A stretch of DNA of 11,726 nt from CAZJAH01 sp964544155 (GTDB taxonomy: Bacteria > Bacteroidota > Ignavibacteria > Kapaibacteriales > UBA2268): positions 1-11,726 of the forward strand of contig CAZJAH010000060.1 of NCBI GenBank assembly GCA_964544155.1. The letters are read 5' to 3'. This document shows, piece by piece, positions 7,159-11,726 of this stretch. Both the position numbers and the translations under genes were made by a program. The notes under the pieces were generated by a model. It was not told the origin of the DNA. It made no database searches and saw only the letters and a program-made list of their open reading frames with translations. Numbering within the stretch: the first letter of the stretch is position 1; each line of letters opens with the position of its first letter.

Positions 7159-7857
7159 ATGTTTAAAAGGATAATCCCGGCGCTGGTTATGATTTTTGCT
7201 ATTAGCAGCTTCGGATACGCGCAGGATATTAAAACCGAAAAAGACTCACTGTCATACAGTATAGGAATGAGCATTGGCGCTAATCTTAAACAAAACAATG
7301 AATTGGATGTTAATCTCGATAAGTTAATAGAAGGACTGAAAGCCCAGTACGCCGGCACGCAGACTGCTCTCACAGAGGAGGATATGAATCAGATACTGCA
7401 GAGCTTCGCTCAGGTACAGCAGAAAAAAGCGCAGGAAGCTCAGGCGGCCGCGGGCGAGGAAGCCAAAGCTAAAGGCCAGCAATTCCTTCAGGAAAATCGG
7501 AAAAAAGAAGGCGTAAAAGTTACGCAGAGCGGACTGCAGTACAAAGTTCTTAAAGAAGGAACAGGCGCCAGCCCCAAAGCAACAGATAAAGTCAAGGTGC
7601 ATTATACAGGCAAGCTCATAGACGGAACGGTTTTCGACAGCTCCGTTGAAAGAGGCGAGCCCGCAGAATTCCCGGTGAACAGGGTTATACCCGGATGGAC
7701 TGAAGCGCTTCAGATGATGAAAGAAGGCGGCAAATGGATGCTTTATATCCCCTCAGACCTTGCTTACGGGCCAAACGGCGCCGGCGGTTCCATCGGCCCT
7801 AACGAAACCCTTATCTTCGAAGTGGAACTGATCGAAGTAATGGATGATGAAGGCTAA
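7159..7857 (+). CDS. Exported FKBP-type peptidyl-prolyl cis-trans isomerase (FkpA/Mip-like)
   Basis: 232 aa. GAGGG (7148-7152) is six bases before the ATG. Residues 1-21 are a signal peptide (MFKRII, hydrophobic core, ending GYA), placing the enzyme in the periplasm or outer envelope. Residues about 26-115 are the helical FKBP_N dimerisation domain, including an Ala/Gln/Lys-rich helix (about 82-112). Residues about 124-228 are the FKBP catalytic domain, with Tyr149 (VHYTGKL), Phe159-Asp160 (GTVFDSS), Val176-Ile177 and Trp180 (VIPGW), Tyr203 (LAYGPNGAGG) and Phe220 (LIFEVELIEV) lining the pocket that twists X-Pro bonds. The pocket is intact, so it should be active, helping exported proteins fold. 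It is flanked by a divergent gene on the left and a strong terminator on the right, so it is probably monocistronic. Confidence 0.95.
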   Translation: MFKRIIPALVMIFAISSFGYAQDIKTEKDSLSYSIGMSIGANLKQNNELDVNLDKLIEGLKAQYAGTQTALTEEDMNQILQSFAQVQQKKAQEAQAAAGEEAKAKGQQFLQENRKKEGVKVTQSGLQYKVLKEGTGASPKATDKVKVHYTGKLIDGTVFDSSVERGEPAEFPVNRVIPGWTEALQMMKEGGKWMLYIPSDLAYGPNGAGGSIGPNETLIFEVELIEVMDDEG

Positions 7858-7900
7858 GGCTGAGACTCATCCTCTAAATAAACTACAGTACAAATTTTTT

Positions 7901-7938
7901 AAAGCTGCTCCTGAATGTTCAGGGGCAGCTTTTTTTTT
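7901..7938 (+). terminator. Strong intrinsic terminator of the FKBP gene
   Basis: AAAGCTGCTCCTGAA (7901-7915), loop TG, TTCAGGGGCAGCTTT (7918-7932): a 15-bp stem with a single G-T wobble, followed by T to 7938. It starts 43 bases after the FKBP stop codon. Confidence 0.95.
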
Positions 7939-8017
7939 CGCGGGGTAAATTTCTTTAAAAAACTTGCCGGCTCTAACTATTACGGTGATACAATGGTATA
8001 TTATAAATGATAAGCGC

Positions 8018-8028
8018 GGGGGGGGGGG
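8018..8028. repeat. Homopolymer of 11 G
   Basis: Eleven consecutive G in otherwise AT-rich intergenic DNA, 80 bases after the FKBP terminator. Such runs are slippage-prone and length-variable. No frame crosses it that would be switched. It could be a replication/PCR slippage site or an assembly or sequencing artefact. Confidence 0.85.
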
Positions 8029-8227
8029 TGAAAATAGTGCTTGCTTTTTATTGCTAAATAAAGTATGTTACTTGTAATGATTAACGGCAACCAATGATAA
8101 TCGCACGGACAGGATAGGAAAAGCTGATAATTATATAAAGAAGCCATGGGAAAAAAGATCGGGATCAATTCGGGTAATCAGCTTAAGGACATTTTCAAAA
8201 AAAGTACATATTCAGCATAACATAAAC

Positions 8228-8248
8228 TCCGGAATAAATAATTCCGGA
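8228..8248. repeat. Perfect inverted repeat, 8-bp arms
   Basis: TCCGGAAT (8228-8235), loop AAATA, ATTCCGGA (8241-8248). It is a stable GC-cored hairpin in AT-rich DNA. No adequate T-tract follows on either strand, so it is not a normal terminator. It lies between the FKBP gene and the orphan minus-strand terminator. Confidence 0.6.
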
Positions 8249-8304
8249 AGTATCATACAACAAGTATTGAATTTTTTGGGAGAATAATTGCTTATGAGAT
8301 GAGC

Positions 8305-8337
8305 AAAAAAATGCCAAAGCCGGTGGAGCCTTGGCAT
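8305..8337 (-). terminator. Minus-strand intrinsic terminator without a visible gene
   Basis: Read on the minus strand: ATGCCAAGGC, loop of 7, GCTTTGGCAT (10 pairs, one G-T), then a run of T (7 counting the last stem base, 8311-8305). The layout is complete for the minus strand and lacks T on the plus-strand side. Nothing coding lies upstream of it on the minus strand within the window (8338 to the plus-strand gene at 8471). It might end a small RNA or antisense transcript, or be left over from a lost gene. Confidence 0.65.
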
Positions 8338-8381
8338 GCGTAATCCACAAATGAGTTTAAGAAACTAAACAGATTCGCTTA

Positions 8382-8409
8382 TTGCTTATCGTCAAATAAA
8401 TATAAGCAA
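8382..8409. repeat. Perfect inverted repeat, 8-bp arms, 12-base loop
   Basis: TTGCTTAT (8382-8389) and ATAAGCAA (8402-8409). It is about 60 bases upstream of the ribosome site of the 14-cysteine protein gene, so it may be an operator for that cluster or part of a leader RNA. The sequence is AT-rich, and chance cannot be excluded. Confidence 0.4.
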
Positions 8410-8463
8410 GTTTGTTAAGGTTTCAAAGGGTTTTTTGCGCTTATTTGAATTTTTTTAACAAAC

Positions 8464-8470
8464 GGAGAAG
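8464..8470 (+). promoter_or_regulatory. Ribosome binding site of the gene without an ATG
   Basis: GGAGAAG, identical to the site before the S41 TTG start. In frame downstream are ATT 8471 (3 bases from GGAG), ATA 8477 (9 bases) and TTG 8501 (33 bases). The two neighbouring genes use GGAG-to-ATG gaps of 8 and 7 bases. The TTG is too far away to use this site. Confidence 0.55.
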
Positions 8471-9091
8471 ATTAAAATATATCGTTCCATTTTTGTTATA
8501 TTGTTTGCGTTTTTACTGATAAACGATGCAAAATCACAGTGTAAACCAGATTGCGATAGTTCGGACTGGATCGGGCCACAGTATATAGATTTTACATTGC
8601 CTGGTTGCGATGATCAGATGCAATATCAGCTTGAATACTACTATAGAGTTGCCTGTAATACATGGCATGACTACTATATTTCTAAGGTTGAAACTTTTGG
8701 TTCCACTTGTTTAGATGAAAACTATGGTGGTGACTTAGATCTGATGCTGCAGGATATTATGGAAGAATTGATAATGGCTAATCCAGCAGGTTTTCCACCT
8801 AATGAAAGAGGTGAGTGTGAAGACAACTGGAGAGTAATGGAGGGCTCCTGTTGGAGGCCTGAAAGCCCTACGGGAACAGGAATGGGGATACTATCAGATA
8901 TTAGAGAAGTGTATCAACTCATACCTTGTCAACCTTCAAATGAATGCTGTTTAGAATACTTTACAGTTTGTATATCAAGAGCAGGGGTAAAAGAAATAAC
9001 TCATACCGGCACAGTACCACCTGAAGATCCTGATTGTTTAGAAGTTGACCATGAATGCGTCCCTGTTTGCGGTTCGGTTATTAGGCCATAA
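8471..9091 (+). CDS. Secreted 14-cysteine protein of unknown family, non-canonical start
   Basis: I do not recognise this family. The frame opens after TAA 8456-8458 and has no ATG or GTG before codon 40 or so. The first TTG (8501) would cut the signal peptide in half and lies too far from the ribosome site. Starting at ATT 8471 gives (M)KIYRSIFVILFAFLLINDAKSQ, a typical signal peptide (206 aa in all). ATA 8477 is the alternative. The mature part has 14 cysteines spread over its length, an even number that suggests disulfides in an exported protein, plus a Tyr-rich stretch (QLEYYYRVACNTWHDYY), an acidic helical-looking segment (LDLMLQDIMEELI) and a Cys-Pro-rich tail ending CVPVCGSVIRP. No T9SS sorting domain is visible. 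It is the first of three plus-strand secreted genes, and the next begins 16 bases after its stop. If neither ATT nor ATA is used, the gene is start-less and decaying. Confidence 0.7.
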   Translation: MKIYRSIFVILFAFLLINDAKSQCKPDCDSSDWIGPQYIDFTLPGCDDQMQYQLEYYYRVACNTWHDYYISKVETFGSTCLDENYGGDLDLMLQDIMEELIMANPAGFPPNERGECEDNWRVMEGSCWRPESPTGTGMGILSDIREVYQLIPCQPSNECCLEYFTVCISRAGVKEITHTGTVPPEDPDCLEVDHECVPVCGSVIRP

Positions 9092-9107
9092 TTTTGGAGA
9101 ATAAAAA

Positions 9108-9626
9108 ATGAAAAATAAAACACTTTTAATTATGATAGTCTTCATCATTCCTACATTATTATTAGGACAGAATTCAAAGGAAGACTACATAAATTCAGAG
9201 AGAACGATTATAGTATATCCTGATTATGTGAAAATTAAAAATAAGAGTATGAATAAATGGGAATTTAAGAATTTACAAAGTCCCAATATTAGTATTGCGT
9301 ACTCAAATGGCTTAAAAAAATTTTCTACTGATTACGGAGAAACCTGGATTTATGAGACACAAGAACAATCAGGTGATTTTTCTTACGGCTTTTCATTATT
9401 TACAAACTCAACGAGCATATTGATTGATAAAAATTGGAGATCAAATGATTTCCAAATCTACTTAGTTGATCTTGAAGGAAATCAACATCATACTGTTAAT
9501 TATAGCTTGGAGCCTAAACATCAAGTTATGTTAAATATTAACGGAATACAGAATGGTTTTTATTTAGTTTTTGTTAAAACTAAATCTGAGCAGAGATTTA
9601 TCGGGAAATTACTGATTTCTAAATAA
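9108..9626 (+). CDS. Small secreted protein with one Asp-box and a T9SS sorting domain
   Basis: 172 aa. GGAGA (9096-9100) precedes the ATG. Residues 1-20 are a signal peptide (MKNKT, hydrophobic, ending LLLGQ). The short mature part (21-95) contains STDYGETW (73-80), a full Asp-box (SxDxGxTW) of the kind repeated in beta-propellers, here single. Residues about 100-172 look like a type IX secretion C-terminal domain: FQIYLVDLEGN, then LNINGIQNGFYLVFV and the end RFIGKLLISK, matching 'l-i-gl--G-Y-v-v-----kl-i-k'. Such domains are cut off as cargo crosses the outer membrane, with the protein released or fixed to the surface. The cargo part is too small to form a propeller alone, so it could be a remnant or a mini-partner of the nine-Asp-box protein that follows. 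Start 16 bases after the previous stop; terminator after it. Confidence 0.8.
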   Translation: MKNKTLLIMIVFIIPTLLLGQNSKEDYINSERTIIVYPDYVKIKNKSMNKWEFKNLQSPNISIAYSNGLKKFSTDYGETWIYETQEQSGDFSYGFSLFTNSTSILIDKNWRSNDFQIYLVDLEGNQHHTVNYSLEPKHQVMLNINGIQNGFYLVFVKTKSEQRFIGKLLISK

Positions 9627-9633
9627 CCATAGC

Positions 9634-9669
9634 GGGAGATCCTGAATTAAGGATCTCCCCAATTTTTTT
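9634..9669 (+). terminator. Intrinsic terminator/attenuator between the last two genes
   Basis: GGGAGATCCT (9634-9643), loop GAATTA, AGGATCTCCC (9650-9659): a perfect 10-bp stem, then CAA and seven T (9663-9669). It begins 7 bases after the stop codon of the 172-aa gene. Only 17 bases lie between its T-tract and the next ATG, so the last gene depends on read-through or on a promoter I cannot see within this short gap. Confidence 0.85.
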
Positions 9670-9680
9670 AAAATTGGAGA
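9654..9680 (+). promoter_or_regulatory. Alternative hairpin covering the Shine-Dalgarno of the propeller gene
   Basis: CCAATTTT (9659-9666), TTT, AAAATTGG (9670-9677) is a perfect 8-bp hairpin whose right arm takes the GG of the ribosome site GGAGA (9676-9680). With a two-base bulge the pairing extends, TCTCC (9654-9658) pairing with GGAGA and covering the whole site. TCTCC and the T-tract also belong to the terminator, so the two structures exclude each other. A regulatory role is inference. Confidence 0.4.
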
Positions 9681-9686
9681 AAAGAA

Positions 9687-11726
9687 ATGAAGGCTATCAA
9701 ATTTGCACTTCTAATCAGTTTGTTTTGCTTTTCAGCTTCCTATGCCGGCAATATTAATGGCTGGTATAAGATTAACGCAGACTACAACTATGAAAATCTT
9801 AACTCAATTGACCATTACGGTGACAGCTTAATTATTGCTGTTGGTGACCTCGGAACAGTGAAAAGAGTGACGGGATATTCCAATATTGAAATAACAAACG
9901 GACACTATACGCTTAATGATCTAAACTCAGTAGCGTGTACAGATAATGGTTTCTTCGCCTGCGGTGATGGAGGATATATGATTTTTTCATCTGATAGCGG
10001 TAAGACATGGAATAATGCAGAACTTCCGGTTTCGAAAAATTTGATAGATATTTGCTTTTATGATGAACTGGGCTATATTGTCGGTGAGGATGGTACTATC
10101 CTATATTCAAATGACTATGGGAAAAATTGGGAAAAATTAAATTCGAGCGATAATCAGGATTTACTTGATGCCGAATTCCTAAATAAAGATTATTTACTCG
10201 TGGCAGGAAAGGATGGAACTTTGCTAAAATTAAATATTGCGTACAATCAATATGAGAAAATTAACCTAAATACCGAAAAAGACTTAACCTGCGTAGCTAT
10301 TTCTAATTCAAACTCGATTATAATTGGCGGGCAGGATAGTACCTTGTTCATTTCAAATGATAGCGCTGATACCTTTCAGCAAGTGAAATTTACGTTTTCA
10401 AATCAGGGCATATACAAATTCATGGGATTTCATTCAATGCTATTTGTAAATGACAGCATTCTTTTGGGCGGCAGTACTGTGCGGAATAATCTTGGCATTA
10501 TAAAAAAAATCCAATGTATTTCTTTAGATAAAGGCAAAACATGGATAGCAGCAACGAACAGTAGCAACAGCAATGATTATGCTCTTGATCAAGAATTAAA
10601 ATACGCTTTTGTTGCCGGCGACCATGGTGAAATCATGGCCGCGAAATTAGATGAGGATATTAATAATAAATTTGAAGGTGTCAAAAGGTTAGTAACACTA
10701 AATAACCCGCGTTTAAATTTTAGATTCTTTAGCAGAGATAATAGAGGCAATTTTCTCGTTACTAATCATCACCGTTTATTTATATCTCAGGATAGCGGTA
10801 AAACCTTTAACCAAATCCATGAACTAAAAAACCAAAAAACATTTTTGACTGCCCAATTTATTGATTCTGAGCATATTCTGGCGGTTGAAGACAGCATTTA
10901 TTACTTCGAAGAAAATGGTAAAGAATATACAGAGCATAATCAATTCTTTACCAAAATTAATATTACTGGAAATATCATTTCAAGAATTCCCCTAATTGAT
11001 TCAGTAACTATTAAGGAATTGATAATATCAGAAAATGACTGTATAATAGCTAATGGCACATATCAGTATTTCTACATTTCATTAGACGGCGGTCAATCAT
11101 GGAAAACAAGAGTTTTACCGGGCGATGTTGATATACATGATCTAGAATATTTAGGTAACGGGATCATTTATATCTATGGTTTTAACTGGGAAAATAATTC
11201 TATGAATTTTTATCGCTCTTATGACTATGGTGAAAATTGGGATTATGAGAAAAGCGAAGTTTTGGATGATGGATATGAGTTATTTTTTAACGATCCGATG
11301 AATGGCTGGGCTTATTTAACCAGAGCATATCAGGATGAATATAAAATCTTCAGTACCGGTGATGGAGGAGAAAACTGGGAAATGATATTCCAAACACCAG
11401 AAAGCTCTTACGGATATTTTAAGTCAATGAATTTCAAAGATCCGCATATGGGAATACTAATAACGTCCGACGGACTGGCTTTATTAACAAATGACGGCGG
11501 TGAGACCTGGAATGCGGAGCAATATGCACTTTCGCCTTCAGACGCTTTTTCTCAGACATTTTTTTTAGAAAATTATGCGTACATAGTAACATACTATGAT
11601 ATATATAGGAAGGATCTAAGCGTTTCATCGGCGTCGCCGTTATTTAGAAATGGCAATAACGCGGTTATCTACCCCAATCCGGCGGGTGATTTCATTGAAA
11701 TTGCTAATCTGAAAGAATATACCAGA
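9687..11726 (+). CDS. Secreted Asp-box (BNR/Ycf48-like) propeller protein with T9SS domain, 3' end missing
   Basis: Open for 680 codons to the right edge. GGAGA (9676-9680) is six bases before the ATG. Residues 1-20 are a signal peptide (ending ASYA). The body carries nine Asp-box motifs, SxDxGxTW or close variants, at residues 101, 141, 223, 279, 367, 465, 511, 557 and 601 (for example SSDSGKTW, SNDYGKNW, SLDGGQSW, TNDGGETW). Those at 223 and 367 end in Phe, not Trp. These turns mark the blades of sialidase/BNR or Ycf48-like beta-propellers, and nine fit one large or two smaller propellers. At 661-665 IYPNP opens a type IX secretion C-terminal domain of about 80 residues, cut by the window edge, so full length should be near 740-750 aa. 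Asp-boxes are structural, so no enzyme activity should be inferred. Probable role: exported surface or matrix protein; ligand unknown. Confidence 0.85.
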   Translation, partial: MKAIKFALLISLFCFSASYAGNINGWYKINADYNYENLNSIDHYGDSLIIAVGDLGTVKRVTGYSNIEITNGHYTLNDLNSVACTDNGFFACGDGGYMIFSSDSGKTWNNAELPVSKNLIDICFYDELGYIVGEDGTILYSNDYGKNWEKLNSSDNQDLLDAEFLNKDYLLVAGKDGTLLKLNIAYNQYEKINLNTEKDLTCVAISNSNSIIIGGQDSTLFISNDSADTFQQVKFTFSNQGIYKFMGFHSMLFVNDSILLGGSTVRNNLGIIKKIQCISLDKGKTWIAATNSSNSNDYALDQELKYAFVAGDHGEIMAAKLDEDINNKFEGVKRLVTLNNPRLNFRFFSRDNRGNFLVTNHHRLFISQDSGKTFNQIHELKNQKTFLTAQFIDSEHILAVEDSIYYFEENGKEYTEHNQFFTKINITGNIISRIPLIDSVTIKELIISENDCIIANGTYQYFYISLDGGQSWKTRVLPGDVDIHDLEYLGNGIIYIYGFNWENNSMNFYRSYDYGENWDYEKSEVLDDGYELFFNDPMNGWAYLTRAYQDEYKIFSTGDGGENWEMIFQTPESSYGYFKSMNFKDPHMGILITSDGLALLTNDGGETWNAEQYALSPSDAFSQTFFLENYAYIVTYYDIYRKDLSVSSASPLFRNGNNAVIYPNPAGDFIEIANLKEYTR

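Larger units (their letters stand above)
7939..8470. other. Gene-free intergenic region rich in small inverted repeats
   Basis: About 530 bases with no convincing gene on either strand. The longest tidy frame, ATG 8146 to TAA 8220 (24 codons), has only a weak AAAGAAG in front. The region contains an 11-G run, a perfect 8-bp hairpin (8228-8248), a minus-strand terminator (8305-8337), a second 8-bp inverted repeat (8382-8409), and the leader of the 14-cysteine protein gene. The word ATTGCTTAT occurs twice (8287-8295 and 8381-8389). It may be a scar of lost genes or house a small RNA. Confidence 0.5.

Noticed and set aside
7074..7602. Minus-strand frames overlapping the FKBP gene
   Set aside because: They are antisense to an intact FKBP gene with promoter, ribosome site and terminator.
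8146..8220. 24-codon frame MGKKIGINSG... in the intergenic region
   Set aside because: Very short, only a weak AAAGAAG in front, and no similarity I can name; chance is the simpler explanation, although a gene remnant is possible.
8201..8410. Cluster of inverted repeats considered as a CRISPR array or insertion-sequence end
   Set aside because: The hairpins differ in sequence, with no regular repeat-spacer pattern, no transposase frame and no flanking target duplication.
11434..11628. Minus-strand 64-codon frame inside the propeller gene
   Set aside because: It lies antisense to the Asp-box and PNP-motif coding frame, with no ribosome site or domain.

Overview
The window looks like a chromosomal segment from the Bacteroidota/Ignavibacteriota-Chlorobiota group. 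The evidence is a protein ending in a type IX secretion (T9SS) sorting domain, a second that runs into the PNP motif opening such a domain, a lipid-poor set of secreted proteins with short signal peptides ending in AQ/GQ or AxA, a GEVED-type secreted protein, and AT-rich intergenic DNA. No marker gene fixes the phylum, so this is inference.

Left part, all on the minus strand (1-6939). Reading in the direction of transcription, the order is a Sad/YneI-type succinate-semialdehyde dehydrogenase (6939-5536), a two-gene toxin-antitoxin-like module (HTH + DUF433 antitoxin, 5424-4738, overlapping by four bases a PIN-like toxin, 4741-4325), a large secreted S41-family peptidase (about 914 aa, probable TTG start at 4210), and a small exported heavy-metal-associated (HMA) protein (1393-1034) closed by a good terminator (993-962). 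After about 370 bp of AT-rich DNA comes the 5' part of a secreted GEVED-like protein that runs off the left edge.

Middle. A 219-bp divergent intergenic region separates the dehydrogenase from a plus-strand exported FKBP-type peptidyl-prolyl isomerase (7159-7857), which ends at a strong 15-bp terminator. The next ~530 bp (7939-8470) carry no convincing gene. They hold an 11-G homopolymer, two perfect inverted repeats, and a terminator pointing to the minus strand with no gene upstream of it.

Right part, plus strand (8471-11726). Three secreted-protein genes follow in series: a 14-cysteine protein of unknown family that lacks any ATG/GTG start, a 172-aa protein that joins one Asp-box to a T9SS C-terminal domain, and a propeller-like protein with nine Asp-box motifs that starts a T9SS domain at the right edge. 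The last two are separated by a terminator whose T-tract and 3' arm can alternatively pair with the third gene's Shine-Dalgarno, an attenuator-like layout. By eye this block is more AT-rich than the dehydrogenase/peptidase/FKBP genes and looks like accessory surface-protein DNA.

The best candidates for something poorly described are the HTH-DUF433/PIN-like pair and the three-gene secreted cluster with its non-canonical start and overlapping hairpins.
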